A DNA stretch of 64,000 nucleotides from Paenibacillus sacheonensis. Its GTDB lineage: Bacteria > Bacillota > Bacilli > Paenibacillales > Paenibacillaceae. Shown one piece after another: positions 25,786 to 35,593 of this stretch. Position 1 is the stretch's first letter, and every line of letters begins with the position of its first letter. The stretch spans positions 124,001-188,000 of the forward strand of contig NZ_JAAAMU010000005.1 of NCBI RefSeq assembly GCF_009909195.1, given 5' to 3'. Made by a program: the position numbers and the translations under genes. Below the pieces are notes generated by a model. It did no database searches and was not told the DNA's origin. It saw only the letters and a program-made list of their open reading frames with translations.

Positions 25786-26772
25786 CTACTTCAAATCGGC
25801 CGGGAAGACAAGCCCCTGAAGCCGTCTTGCTTCATCCAGTACGTTCATGACGGCAAGCGCGTTCGCATGCGAGTTGAGCGGCGACTCTTGTACGCCTTCT
25901 TGAATCAGCTCGGCGAAAGCCCGCACTTCATAGCTCATGACCAAGCCCTGCTCCGGCGCGGATGCTTCCTTCACGCGTCCGTCCCTGTAACGGACCGTAA
26001 TCTGGCGCGGCAGGTTGATGGCATCGATGATCATCGTGCCTTCCTCGCCTTGAATTTCCGCCGGAAGCGAGGAATTCGAGATTTTGGAATACGTGATGAT
26101 CGCTTCCATGTCCTTGTAGCCGGCAATGATGCTGCCTTGGCCGTCGACGCCGGAGGACAGCATCGTGCCGCTGGCGGAGATCCGTTCAGGCGCGCCGAAC
26201 AGCAGCACGAGCGGATACACGCAGTAAACGCCGAGATCCATGAGCGCGCCGTTCGAGAACTCCGGCTTGAAGGCATTCAATACATTGCCTGCGCGGAACG
26301 CATCGTAGCGCGATGAATATTGGCAGTAGCTTGCCGTATAGCGACGAATCGTGCCAAGCGACGGCAGCAGCTCCCGAATCGCCTGGAACCCCGGCATGAA
26401 CGAGCTCTTCATCGCTTCCATGAAGACGACGCCGTTCTCCTTCGCCGTCTCGATCATCCGCTGCAGCTCGCGCGCATTGGAGGCCGCGGGCTTCTCGCAC
26501 AGCACATGCTTCCCCTCGCGCATGCAGAGAATCGCCTGCTCCGCATGGAAGGACGTCGGCGAAGCGATATACACCGCGTCCACTTCGCCGCTCGCCGCCA
26601 TTTCGCCGATATCCGTGAACGTCAGCGGAATCCCGTTCTTCGACGCATATTCCTCCGCCCGCTCAGCCGTCCGCGAATAGAGCGCCGACAAGGCAACCCC
26701 TTCGACTTCGCGCACGGCCGCCACGAATTGATCCGTAATAAAGTTGGAGCCGATTATGCCAAAACGTATCAT
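25786..26772 (-). CDS. Gfo/Idh/MocA family oxidoreductase, copy 3
   Basis: The 328-residue protein has an N-terminal Rossmann stretch (RFGIIGSNFITDQFVAAVRE, with Ser-Asn in place of the usual Gly-Xaa-Gly end), HVLCEKPAAS near residue 95 and the typical C-terminal half with LMDLGVYCVYPLVLLFG. It is probably a dehydrogenase of the 1,5-anhydro-D-fructose or dihydrodiol type, acting on sugars. GAAAGGGGAT precedes the ATG at 26772. It seems to be a single gene, since yhaM upstream has its own signals. Confidence 0.9.
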   Translation of the reverse strand: MIRFGIIGSNFITDQFVAAVREVEGVALSALYSRTAERAEEYASKNGIPLTFTDIGEMAASGEVDAVYIASPTSFHAEQAILCMREGKHVLCEKPAASNARELQRMIETAKENGVVFMEAMKSSFMPGFQAIRELLPSLGTIRRYTASYCQYSSRYDAFRAGNVLNAFKPEFSNGALMDLGVYCVYPLVLLFGAPERISASGTMLSSGVDGQGSIIAGYKDMEAIITYSKISNSSLPAEIQGEEGTMIIDAINLPRQITVRYRDGRVKEASAPEQGLVMSYEVRAFAELIQEGVQESPLNSHANALAVMNVLDEARRLQGLVFPADLK

Positions 26773-26846
26773 CGTTCAATCCCCTTTCGTCGGTATTCAT
26801 TTTACCCGTTATGCTCGCCCAGGACAACGAGACGATGGCTTCCGCA

Positions 26847-27803
26847 TTACCACTTCAAGCGATAGAACGCCTTGTTCTCCAAGCCTCGCACCTGCGGCGT
26901 CCAATCCTCGTGGGTCGCGGCCGTGTCGAGCGCGTCTTCGATCATTTGCAGCTTGGCATCGAGCGAGTCGATATAATGAAGCGCGACCGCTTCCGCGATC
27001 TGCGGCTGAACGGGGCTGCCCCATTCGCCCAGGTTATGATGCGACAGCACGAGATGCTGCAGCGCCAGCACCCGCTCCGAATCCGCGGCGATGCCGGACT
27101 GCTGGGCGGCCTCCGCGATCCACAGCGAAGCGAGCGCAATATGACCGATCAGCTTGCCCGCATTGCTATAGTCCGATACGATGCCGAGCTCCGATATCAT
27201 CTCCTCGGGCTTCGCGATATCATGCAGAATAATGCCCGCTTTAACCAGATCCGCATTCAAGAACGGACGCTGCGCGCAAATGAATTCGCCGAGCTCCAGC
27301 ATGCGCACGATATGATAGGCCAGTCCGGCATAATAGGCGTGATGATGCGTTTTCGCCGCCGGCGCATGGTACAGCCGCTCTCCTGCCTTGTCGAGGCAAT
27401 AAGCGACGATCGTGCGGATGACCGTATCCGCGATGCCGTCCTTGACCGCATGTATGCGGGCCACGAGCGTTTCCGGCTCGACCGGAGCCGCGCGGATAAA
27501 GTCCGTCAACGTAACGCCGTCCGCCTCCGTCGCTTTGCGGATCCGGTTGACTTTCAATTGTATTTTCTCCCGATACAGCTGGACGATGCCCTGCACCTTG
27601 ACGAGCGTCAGCGCCTTGAACTGCTCCTTGTCGCTCTCGGCAGCGTCCCACAGCTTGGCCGGCGCTTGGCCGCTCGCATCGGACAACGTCAAATTCATAA
27701 AATCCTTCGGCGGCGTCGTGTTCGTCTGCTTGATCTCGCTCTCCTTGATGAGATAGAAGCCGACAAACTCTTCGCCGTCCCGCAGTTCATTGATCCGTGA
27801 CAT
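26847..27803 (-). CDS. yhaM: 3'-5' exoribonuclease YhaM family protein
   Basis: The 318-residue protein has an N-terminal OB-fold (FMNLTLSDASGQAPAKLWDA, VQGIVQLYREKIQLKVNRIR) followed by an HD domain with HAYYAGLAYHIVRM, GIILHDIAKPEE (the HD dyad) and QHLVLSHHNLGEWGSP. This is the layout and length of YhaM/Cbf1 RNases, which trim RNA and single-stranded DNA from the 3' end. GGAGGG lies before the ATG at 27803. It is a housekeeping gene inserted between catabolic blocks. Confidence 0.92.
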   Translation of the reverse strand: MSRINELRDGEEFVGFYLIKESEIKQTNTTPPKDFMNLTLSDASGQAPAKLWDAAESDKEQFKALTLVKVQGIVQLYREKIQLKVNRIRKATEADGVTLTDFIRAAPVEPETLVARIHAVKDGIADTVIRTIVAYCLDKAGERLYHAPAAKTHHHAYYAGLAYHIVRMLELGEFICAQRPFLNADLVKAGIILHDIAKPEEMISELGIVSDYSNAGKLIGHIALASLWIAEAAQQSGIAADSERVLALQHLVLSHHNLGEWGSPVQPQIAEAVALHYIDSLDAKLQMIEDALDTAATHEDWTPQVRGLENKAFYRLKW

Positions 27804-27870
27804 CCCGTTTCCCTCCTGCTATCTTCTCTCCCAAGCCGTCCTCCCGAGGCAAATGCGGACAAAACCGCAA

Positions 27871-27948
27871 AAAAATCCCCTCTCGGAAGACAGCGTTCTA
27901 GTCCATCATACCATGAACTCTTTTTACGCTGTCGAGCAAAAGGGGAAT
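27871..27948 (-). terminator. Nested terminator hairpin after the GH172 gene
   Basis: On the minus strand, ATTCCCCTTTTG pairs with AGAGGGGAT and an inner GACAGCGT/ACGCTGTC stem is enclosed. Seven U residues follow the outer stem. A TATGAT box lies in the loop and could be part of the yhaM promoter. Confidence 0.55.
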
Positions 27949-27969
27949 CGTCGCAGAATCAATGCTCAA

Positions 27970-29076
27970 CTACATATCCGTCCGCGCCGGCCTTCCGGAA
28001 TCGCTCGTCCCAAGATCTCGGCTTCGCTCTTCCCGTGTAGGGAAGCGATCAAACGGCAAGGACGGCAGCGACTGGTACCAATACGCGACGGCGCAATAAT
28101 CGTCGCTGCGCTCGAAATAACAGTCATCGGCCGCTTCGTCATTGCCAAACGCGCGGTAACGGACGAGCGCGTCGCCATAGTGCTCGCGTGCCTTGGAACC
28201 CGATCCGTAGCCGATTTGCTGGATCGTCACTTTCAAGCGCTCCTGAAAATAGATCGGATCGCGCACATGAAAGCGATAGAGCGAATACAGCCCGTTCCCG
28301 CCGTCCACGAGCGGCGCGCCTTGATACGGAGTCAGGACTTCTTCCAGCCCCCATGCGGAGCCCATGTAATCCTCGGCCCCTGTTCCGCATAGGGTCGGGT
28401 ACTCTTCATCGCCATCGAGATAAAATTTGACCTCGCCTTCTCCCCACCAGCAGTCGTTATACAAACTGCGTACGCCGAGCGTCGTTCCTAAGTAAACGCC
28501 CCGCCCTTCAATCCCGTCCGTAATGACGAAATCCTCATGCATGGGACATGGGTTGCTGCGCCGGAACCGGGCATGGAAATAACCCGCAGCGTCGTCCAGC
28601 TCGTCCCCGAGCGTCGCATCGATTTGATAGAACAGCAGCCGCACGTCCGAATCGGAATCGTTCTCGATCGTGACGACGGCTTGCTGCTTGAAGGGCATCG
28701 GGATCCAGCAGTTGAACCCTTTCCCCGACTGCATCGTCACGCAGTCCGACTGCATCGGCCGCTGGCGACCGTGCGCGACGCCGAAGAAATCGCCGATAGG
28801 CGTTTCCACGCTCGGATGCTTCTGGCCGTCCCAATAGATGCGCAGAATGACGTTGCGCATATGATCGGCATTGCCCGGCGGAATCGTCATCCAGATATGA
28901 CGAATGACGCCAGCCCCTTCGCAATGCAGCAGCTCGATCGTCTCGCCCTGCTTGAAGCCTTCGATGCAAGGCGCCCCTTTCCGGCCGCGGTTCGCTTGTC
29001 CGCCGCTGCCTGCGGCGCCAGCCGTGTTCTCCGCGGTGAACGCCCGGCTCTTCGTCTGTTTCATCTCATAGAGCAT
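27970..29076 (-). CDS. DUF2961 / GH172 family glycosidase, copy 2
   Basis: The 368-residue protein is a second DUF2961 member. It has GAGVIRHIWMTIPPG near residue 53-67, LRIYWDGQKHPSVETPIGDFFG and GTGAEDYMGSAWGLE in the conserved places, but differs clearly from copy 1 at 3115. The start is ATG 29076, with GGGAGG 11 bases upstream. The frame is open to 29184. It follows a complete ABC sugar importer on the same strand with a 144-base gap and presumably acts on the imported glycan inside the cell. Confidence 0.87.
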   Translation of the reverse strand: MLYEMKQTKSRAFTAENTAGAAGSGGQANRGRKGAPCIEGFKQGETIELLHCEGAGVIRHIWMTIPPGNADHMRNVILRIYWDGQKHPSVETPIGDFFGVAHGRQRPMQSDCVTMQSGKGFNCWIPMPFKQQAVVTIENDSDSDVRLLFYQIDATLGDELDDAAGYFHARFRRSNPCPMHEDFVITDGIEGRGVYLGTTLGVRSLYNDCWWGEGEVKFYLDGDEEYPTLCGTGAEDYMGSAWGLEEVLTPYQGAPLVDGGNGLYSLYRFHVRDPIYFQERLKVTIQQIGYGSGSKAREHYGDALVRYRAFGNDEAADDCYFERSDDYCAVAYWYQSLPSLPFDRFPTREERSRDLGTSDSGRPARTDM

Positions 29077-29220
29077 CGCTGAAGCTGCCTCCCTAATCTG
29101 AAATCGAACAACGAGCACCCGAAGCGGTCCAAGAGGACTTCCGAATGCTCGCCAGTCACTGCTTTTGTCATTCTTCGCCAGCACAGGTCAATCCTTCTTC
29201 GCCAGCGCCTTTCAATCCTG

Positions 29221-30105
29221 CTATTCTTTGACCGAACCGAGCATGATGCCGCTGATGAAATACTTCTGCATGAACGGATACACGAGCAGGATCGGAATCA
29301 TCGTAATGACCAGCTTCGCGGCGGTCAAGCTCCGGTTCGATATGGCCAGCAGGTCTCTCACCTGATCGACGTCCCGGATCGTGGTATCGTAATTGACGAC
29401 GAGCTGCTGGATGTAGGTTTGAAGCGGGAAATCGCTCGTTTTCATCGAATAGATCAAGCCGTCGTAATACGCATTCCAGTTGCCGACAACGACGAAGAGC
29501 GCGATGGTTGCCATAATGGGCATGGACAGCGGCACGTAGATTTGCAGCAGTCTGCGCCAAGGTCCTGCGCCGTCGATGCTGGCGGACTCCTCCAGCTCGG
29601 ACGGGATATTCCGGAAATAGTTAAGCATGAGGATGATATGGAACTGCCCCACCGCGCCCGGAATGACGAGCGCCCATATCGTGCCGAGCATATGCATGTC
29701 CTTCACCGTGAAAAACATGGGCACGGTGCTTGGTCCGAACAGCATCGTTCCGATGACGATCCACATATAGATGCCTCTTGAGCGGAACGCCTTCTTGCTT
29801 CTCGACAGCGGATAAGCGGCCAGGACGACCAGCACCATATCGATGACCAGGGCGAGGACGACCCGTTGGCATGATACGCCTGCAGCCGTCAGAATCGCAT
29901 GATCCTTGAAAATCGTCGTATACGTGCTCCAACTCAGCCCCAGCGGATAAATCGTCACGAGACCTGCCGTCGCTTTGGCGCTGTCGCTTAACGAGATGGC
30001 CAATATGTTAAGCAGCGGCACCAGCGTAACGACGACCAATAGGGTCAGAATCGTATAGATAATCGTATTGGCGATCATGTCGCCTTTCGTTAACCGAATG
30101 GACAT
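29221..30105 (-). CDS. Carbohydrate ABC transporter permease, LplC-type
   Basis: The 294-residue integral membrane protein has six predicted transmembrane segments and the EAA loop ELEESASIDGAGPWRRLLQI...PLSMP, which contacts the ATPase. Family members pair with an LplB-type partner and a lipoprotein in the CUT1 group importing oligosaccharides. The start is ATG 30105 with GAGGTGA seven bases upstream. A GTG at 30114 overlaps that site. It lies 17 bases after the partner permease. No ATPase gene is in the operon, which is normal for this group, where a shared ATPase is used. Confidence 0.93.
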   Translation of the reverse strand: MSIRLTKGDMIANTIIYTILTLLVVVTLVPLLNILAISLSDSAKATAGLVTIYPLGLSWSTYTTIFKDHAILTAAGVSCQRVVLALVIDMVLVVLAAYPLSRSKKAFRSRGIYMWIVIGTMLFGPSTVPMFFTVKDMHMLGTIWALVIPGAVGQFHIILMLNYFRNIPSELEESASIDGAGPWRRLLQIYVPLSMPIMATIALFVVVGNWNAYYDGLIYSMKTSDFPLQTYIQQLVVNYDTTIRDVDQVRDLLAISNRSLTAAKLVITMIPILLVYPFMQKYFISGIMLGSVKE

Positions 30106-30122
30106 CCGTTTCACCTCATCGT

Positions 30123-31028
30123 CTAGAACACCTTATATTCGCCGTATTTTTTAGCCAGCCATTGCGAGATCAGGATGAAGATAAAGGCGACTGCCGAACG
30201 GAACAGCCCGACCGCGGTAGCAAATTCGTATTGATTGCTCTGGAATCCCATGCGATAGATATACGTGTCATAGATATCCACAACTTGGTAGACAAGCGGA
30301 TTGTACAAATTGAAGATTTGATCGAAGCCGCCGCTTAAGATGCCCTGCAGGCTTAGGATGAGAATCAGCACGATCGTGCCTTTGATGCTCGGAAGCGTGA
30401 TGTTCACCAGCTTGGCCCATCTGGAAGCGCCGTCCACGTCGGCTGCCTCGTACAGATTGGGATTAATGGCCGTCAGCGCCGCCAGGAATACGATGGCATT
30501 GAATCCGAAGCCTTTCCATACGTCCGTCACGTACACGATGATCATGAACCACGTGTTGCTGTTGAAGAACATGATCGGCTCGCCGCCGCTTAATCGGTGG
30601 ATGATGCCGTTGATAAGGCCGTCGATCGAGAAGAAATCCTTGAAAATACCGGCCATAATGACCCACGAAAGGAAAAAAGGCAGATAGACGATCGTCTGAA
30701 CCGACCGCTTGAACCATCTCTTCTTGATCTCATGCAGCAGCAGAGCGAAAGCAAGCGCGCAGGAAATATTCAATATAATCTTGATCAACGAAATGGTAAT
30801 CGTATTGATCGTAATCTGCTTGAACTCCGGTATTTGAAACAGCATTTTGAAATGGTCGAGACCGGCCCAAGGCGATCCCCATATCCCCTCGATCGGGTCG
30901 AAATATTTAAATGCCATGATCGAACCGAGTGTCGGATAAATGCTGAATATAGCCAACAGGATAAGGGTAGGAAGCAGCATGACGTGATAATGGACGGCTT
31001 CCAGGCTGCGAATTTTCTTTTCTTTCAA
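30123..31028 (-). CDS. Carbohydrate ABC transporter permease, LplB-type
   Basis: The 301-residue protein has about six transmembrane segments and the EAA motif NLYEAADVDGASRWAKLVNITLPSI. It is the partner of the LplC-type permease. Translation most likely starts at TTG 31028 (TTG AAA GAA AAG), with AGGTGG seven bases upstream. The frame to 31058 has no ribosome site. The preceding gene is the substrate-binding lipoprotein, 93 bases away. Confidence 0.92.
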   Translation of the reverse strand: MKEKKIRSLEAVHYHVMLLPTLILLAIFSIYPTLGSIMAFKYFDPIEGIWGSPWAGLDHFKMLFQIPEFKQITINTITISLIKIILNISCALAFALLLHEIKKRWFKRSVQTIVYLPFFLSWVIMAGIFKDFFSIDGLINGIIHRLSGGEPIMFFNSNTWFMIIVYVTDVWKGFGFNAIVFLAALTAINPNLYEAADVDGASRWAKLVNITLPSIKGTIVLILILSLQGILSGGFDQIFNLYNPLVYQVVDIYDTYIYRMGFQSNQYEFATAVGLFRSAVAFIFILISQWLAKKYGEYKVF

Positions 31029-31121
31029 CGAAATGCCACCTCGGTTCGAATGAAACAAGTACCGCGGCCGAAGAGCCCCGGCACTTGTTCGAAAAGTTAA
31101 GTAGTTACGTCGAGAACTTGC

Positions 31122-32873
31122 TTAACCGCCTACGATATCATTTACTTCTTTGGTAATATCCGCGCCGCCCATGCCGTTCCATTGTTGGACGAAGGCGTCG
31201 AAGGCGTCGATCGGCTTCTTGCCCGTGATGATTTCCAGGAACGTTTTCTTCTCCAGATCGTCCATGGACGCTTTTTTCTTCTGCATCAGATCCGTGGAAC
31301 CGATAAAAGCTGGAAGCGTTTGCTGGACCGGGTTTTTCACCAAGCCGGCCGCCCCGACGTAGAATTGGTTCGCCAGGCTCCACAAGCCCATATCCGCGAA
31401 TTTGTCGGCTGCCTTCTGATAGTTCTGAATCGCCGCCGCCTGTACCTTCGTTTCCGGATCGGCCGCGTCCATCGTCGCTTTGCCGTCGTTTACGTCCATA
31501 ATGGCCTTGTAACGGACCGTGATTTCATGCGGGTCTTTCGCGCTTACGCTCACCGGAAGCAGCGGCATTTTCGCGTTCAAATATTTGGCTCCGTCGTCGA
31601 TCGTCAGCTTGTTGTACCAGTCCAGTTTCTTCGTGTTGGCTTCCTGCGCGAAGTTCAGCATTTTCATGATCGCTTCGGGATGCTTGAAGCCTTTCTTCAC
31701 GACGACGAACGACCGGACCGCTCCGTAGCCCTTGGCATGCGCGATGCCGTCGACGCCTTTAAGCACGGTCGCCTGCCAGTTGGCATTATGATCGTTCTTC
31801 ACCGAGTCCGGCAGCGGATACCAAGTCGCCCACCAGGCGCCTTCGAACAGGCCGGCTTTGCCCTTCGCGATCGCTTCCACCGCTTTGTTGCTGTCGTTCA
31901 TGATGAAATCCTTCGCGATGAGGCCTTCTTTGTACCACTTCGCCAGTCTTTCCAGCGCGCCTTTCATTTCAGGCTGCACGGAACCGTAACCTACGCTGCC
32001 GTCCGCCGTCCGGATCCATTGCCCCGGATAGGAGTTGTAAGCGCCGAAGACGAAGTCGAAGGAAGCCGTATCCGCGCCGTAGATGTTTTGCTGGGACGGC
32101 AGCGAGCCCGCGCCGAATTTATCTTTGAACGCTTTGAGATCCGTCTCGACATCCTCGAGCGTTTGCGGTTCGGGCAGCCCGACTTGATCCAGCCAGTCTT
32201 TCCGCGTCCAGACGACCGGGATTGCAGTCTCGACGTCCGCAATCGAAGGAATGGCATATAGTTTGCCATCCGAGGAAACCGACTTAAGCGCATCCGGACC
32301 GCCCAGCGCAATGCTGTCCTTCAGGTTCTGAGATGCGTAGTCGGCATAAACCTGCGTCAAGTCTTCGATCATGTCCGCTTTGATCAGCTTCTTCAATATG
32401 CTGAGCCCGTTCGGATCCACGCTGATCGATAACACATCCGGAATGTTGTTGGCCGCGATCAACAGGCTGACCTTTTGCTCGAAGGCGAAGTTCTGGTCGC
32501 TCGTGGACCACGCCATCTTCGGCTTCACGTTCAAGTTCTGTTCGAACCATTTCTCGACGTCATTGTTCTCGAAGCTTTCTCCCGCCGGCGGCTTCGCATC
32601 CGCGGAGAGCGAGATACCTGTCGTGAATTCCACCATTTCCGTCATCTTGCTGAACGGATCGGGCTTCTCCGCCGGCGCCGCAGCATTGGCCGCCGTGCCG
32701 TTCTTGTCGCCCGTACCGCCGTTTGCCGCTTGCTCCTTATCTTGGTTGTTCGCGCTCGCGTTATTATCCGTGCTCGTGTTGTTGTTGTCCGCATTATTGC
32801 CGCAGGCAGCGCTTGTCAGCAGCAGCGCGGCGATCAGAGAGGCGGATGCGGCGGCTTTCATTTTCTTGTTCAC
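31122..32873 (-). CDS. Extracellular solute-binding lipoprotein of the ABC importer
   Basis: The 583-residue protein has a lipoprotein signal (hydrophobic SLIAALLLTSAAC with lipobox Cys near residue 24) and an Asn/Ala/Asp-rich linker to about residue 70. A large family 1 solute-binding fold of LipO type follows, with KPKMAWSTSDQNFAF and DWLDQVGLPEPQTLEDVE. It binds the sugar outside the cell and hands it to the two permeases downstream. Translation starts at GTG 32873 behind AAGGGGGATT. The YesN/YesM pair upstream probably induces it. Confidence 0.93.
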   Translation of the reverse strand: MNKKMKAAASASLIAALLLTSAACGNNADNNNTSTDNNASANNQDKEQAANGGTGDKNGTAANAAAPAEKPDPFSKMTEMVEFTTGISLSADAKPPAGESFENNDVEKWFEQNLNVKPKMAWSTSDQNFAFEQKVSLLIAANNIPDVLSISVDPNGLSILKKLIKADMIEDLTQVYADYASQNLKDSIALGGPDALKSVSSDGKLYAIPSIADVETAIPVVWTRKDWLDQVGLPEPQTLEDVETDLKAFKDKFGAGSLPSQQNIYGADTASFDFVFGAYNSYPGQWIRTADGSVGYGSVQPEMKGALERLAKWYKEGLIAKDFIMNDSNKAVEAIAKGKAGLFEGAWWATWYPLPDSVKNDHNANWQATVLKGVDGIAHAKGYGAVRSFVVVKKGFKHPEAIMKMLNFAQEANTKKLDWYNKLTIDDGAKYLNAKMPLLPVSVSAKDPHEITVRYKAIMDVNDGKATMDAADPETKVQAAAIQNYQKAADKFADMGLWSLANQFYVGAAGLVKNPVQQTLPAFIGSTDLMQKKKASMDDLEKKTFLEIITGKKPIDAFDAFVQQWNGMGGADITKEVNDIVGG

Positions 32874-32989
32874 TTGAATCCCCCTTGGTCGTGAGCGGTA
32901 TGTCTTGCTGTCTCAATAGTAAACGCAGTTAGGAAGACCGCGGGATAGACGATCTTCCTAACCTGATCGGAATTTGGTCATCAGTTTGA

Positions 32990-33004
32990 AGGCGTTTACA
33001 TGAC
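32990..33004 (-). promoter_or_regulatory. Possible cre site upstream of the ABC importer
   Basis: ATGTAAACGCCTTCA on the minus strand differs from the cre consensus WTGNAANCGNWNNCW at one position. It lies about 120 bases before the binding-protein gene and would give CcpA carbon repression. One mismatch makes this tentative. Confidence 0.4.
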
Positions 33005-33077
33005 AGGAATCGGACTAGCTCATGAAAAACTTCTCTTGCGATCCACTCCGATTCACCACTCGCCGAGATGGACCTCT

Positions 33078-33848
33078 CTACCGACTGCGTTCCCGGTATT
33101 CCGAAGGCGTCATGCCGTTCTGCTCCCGAAACAGCTTGCTGAAATATTTCTCGTCCTGAAAGCCGAGCTGATCGGCAATGACGTAAACCGGCTTGCTCGT
33201 TTTGCGCAATAAGGACTCGGCAGCGCCGATTTTGAGGTTCCGCAGGTAATCGCTGAACGATTTCCCGGCAATATCTTTGAAGCACATGCTGAAGTAACCT
33301 CGGCTCATGTTGACCGCCTTGGCAACCTCCTCTTGATGGATACCCTCGAACAGACGCTCGTTCATGTAGCGGACCGCATTATGAATCGCGGCCACGACTT
33401 CTTCAGAATATCTTTTGCCCTGCTCGTTCTCGTACGTCGGCTCGAACTCGCCGTTCCGGTCTTGATTGTCCAGCTTGATCCGGTTGGCAATACGTTCCAG
33501 CACGTCGTCCAGCTTCTCCTTCTCCAGCTGCGTTTTCACGATGTAGTCGATGGCGCCGAGGCGCATCGCGTCTTGAATAAAACCGAAATCCTGATGACAG
33601 GTCAGCACGACCGTCTTCACGCCGGGATGCCCGCTCCGCGTTTCCTTCATTAATTCGAAACCCGACATGCCGGGCATCGTCAGATCCATGAACACCACGT
33701 CCACGCGGTTATCCTTCAGGAACTCCAGCGCTCGCTCTCCTCCGCTCGCTTCCCCGACGATCTTGAAGCCGAATTTCTCCCAGGGAAGGACCGAGATCAA
33801 CCCTTTGCGCACGTAAATTTCATCATCGACGATCAAGGTCTTGATCAT
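33078..33848 (-). CDS. Response regulator, YesN/AraC type
   Basis: The 256-residue protein has a receiver domain (LIVDDEIYVRKGL at the start; the phosphoacceptor Asp in VVFMDLTMPG near residue 55; Lys in VKTQLEKEK near residue 107). A C-terminal AraC-type DNA-binding domain ends with DQLGFQDEKYFSKLFREQNGMTPSEYR. Its ATG overlaps the kinase stop as ATGA and AAAGGAGG precedes it, so both are co-translated. It probably activates the ABC importer/GH172 genes downstream on the same strand. Confidence 0.95.
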   Translation of the reverse strand: MIKTLIVDDEIYVRKGLISVLPWEKFGFKIVGEASGGERALEFLKDNRVDVVFMDLTMPGMSGFELMKETRSGHPGVKTVVLTCHQDFGFIQDAMRLGAIDYIVKTQLEKEKLDDVLERIANRIKLDNQDRNGEFEPTYENEQGKRYSEEVVAAIHNAVRYMNERLFEGIHQEEVAKAVNMSRGYFSMCFKDIAGKSFSDYLRNLKIGAAESLLRKTSKPVYVIADQLGFQDEKYFSKLFREQNGMTPSEYRERSR

Positions 33849-35593
33849 GTCCGTACCTCCTTTCCTGTCCCCCGGCTGATGGGCAATCGCAATATAAAGG
33901 TTGTTCCCTTGTCCTTCTCTCCGATGATATCCATTGAAGCTTGGTCGCCGTAATTGACATCCAGCATGTAGCGAACATAACTGAGACCGATCCCCATGCC
34001 GACCTTCTTATGCTCCTCGGAGAGCGGCTCCAGCAGCCGTTCGATATCCCGTTCGCTCATGCCCGCTCCGTTGTCCTTGACCGTGATGAGGAGCTCCGCG
34101 CCAATCCGGGCAGCTTCGATGAGGATATAACCGCTCTCGTCTTTGAGCCCATGATAGATCGCGTTCTCCACGATCGGCTGCATGATGAACCGCGGCACGT
34201 CGACGTCCAGCAGGGCCGGATCGACCTTGATCTGCACGTCAAAATGGTAGGCGTAGCGTATTCGCTGCAAATCCACGTAATTTTGCAGCGCTTCGACCTC
34301 TTCGTTCAGAGCGACGATCCCGCCCTCCTTGCCCAAGTTGTAGTGCAGCACGCGCGTGAACAGCGCCACCAGCCGATCGATCTCGTCCTGGCCGTTCATC
34401 CGCGCCAGCCATTGCACCGTATTGAGCGTATTGTGGAGGAAGTGGGGATTAATTTGATGCAGCAGCTTCTCGACCTCGATGATCCGCTTCTTCCGTTCCT
34501 TCTCCTCCAGTTCCGTGAACAGGCCGGCGATCTTGCTCTTCATGTCATGGAACTCCGCCAGGAGGCTGTCGAATTCGAGAATCCCGGTCGTCTTCAGCTT
34601 GGAGTAGAACTTATTGTGGCTCAGCAGCATAATCTCTCGATTGATGGTGCGGAGCGGCCGATAGACGATCCGCCACATCGATAGGCCAAGCAGAAGACTG
34701 GCCACGATGGACACGACCGCGAAGAACGCGAACTTCCCCATCCATTGCCGGATGTCGGAGCTGTAAGCCTTCGTGTCTACTGCGGAGAGAACGTACCAGC
34801 CCTGCTGCCCCTTTTCGGAGAATACATAGTAGCCGCCTCGGATCTCCTTCGTTTTCGCTGTATCGGACAGCTTCGCGATGTCGATGATGGAGCCGACGGG
34901 AAAATCCTTTTCCTGCTGGCTGTACATGATCCGCCCCCGGTCATTTACAAGAATAGAGGAGACGGCGAGCTTATACTGCTGCGATTTCAGCAAATCCTCG
35001 AATAACTTGATGCTCGTCTCCAAATAAACGTACATGTCCGCGCCTTCAATCAGATTGACCTTGCGCGCAATCGAAAACACCGGGCTGTCATGCGTAGTTC
35101 GCACCGTCGTATGCGGTCCGTAGAAGGTCGCGTTGATGCCGTTCGCGAGCATCGGCAGCTGCGCCGGATCGAACCCGGGCTGCACGCTTTGGTTCTCGAA
35201 CATGACCTGATGCTTGTTCGCGTAATAGATGAAGATAAGTCCGATATCCGGCTTGGAAGCGTTAATGAACGAGATACTCTCGATGACGGACTTCTTCTTC
35301 TCGTACTTGGTCAGAATGTCCGTCGTATCCAGGTAGGTTTCGATATCGTCCGCGACTTTGCCGTTATACATGGCGAGTTGAAGCGCCGAATCTTCGAGGT
35401 TGGCGAAGACGTTGCTAAGGCTGACTTGGATCTGCTTCATATTGCTGCGTATGCCGTCGTCGGTATTGCGGTTCAACAAGGAATACATCGAGATGTACGA
35501 AATATAGCCGATGGTGATTAACGGAATGATGGAGCTTAGAATCAGGAACAAGTACGCTCGGTTCTTCAAGGAGTAGGTCGTTTTTGGAAGCAT
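33845..35593 (-). CDS. Sensor histidine kinase, YesM type
   Basis: The 582-residue protein has transmembrane segments near residues 13-35 and 280-300 around an extracellular sensor. A HAMP-like linker (RIVYRPLRTINREI), the kinase His in LHQINPHFLHNTLNTVQ near residue 395 and an ATPase domain with NAIYHGLKDESG and DNGAGMSE follow. YesM-type kinases sense extracellular glycans or the loaded binding protein. The stop overlaps the response regulator start. The ATG at 35593 follows a GGGGGAA ribosome site. Confidence 0.94.
   Translation of the reverse strand: MLPKTTYSLKNRAYLFLILSSIIPLITIGYISYISMYSLLNRNTDDGIRSNMKQIQVSLSNVFANLEDSALQLAMYNGKVADDIETYLDTTDILTKYEKKKSVIESISFINASKPDIGLIFIYYANKHQVMFENQSVQPGFDPAQLPMLANGINATFYGPHTTVRTTHDSPVFSIARKVNLIEGADMYVYLETSIKLFEDLLKSQQYKLAVSSILVNDRGRIMYSQQEKDFPVGSIIDIAKLSDTAKTKEIRGGYYVFSEKGQQGWYVLSAVDTKAYSSDIRQWMGKFAFFAVVSIVASLLLGLSMWRIVYRPLRTINREIMLLSHNKFYSKLKTTGILEFDSLLAEFHDMKSKIAGLFTELEEKERKKRIIEVEKLLHQINPHFLHNTLNTVQWLARMNGQDEIDRLVALFTRVLHYNLGKEGGIVALNEEVEALQNYVDLQRIRYAYHFDVQIKVDPALLDVDVPRFIMQPIVENAIYHGLKDESGYILIEAARIGAELLITVKDNGAGMSERDIERLLEPLSEEHKKVGMGIGLSYVRYMLDVNYGDQASMDIIGEKDKGTTFILRLPISRGTGKEVRT

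Noticed and set aside
29221-32873. Missing ATPase gene of the ABC importer as an anomaly
   Set aside because: Importers of this CUT1 group commonly share a single ATPase encoded elsewhere.
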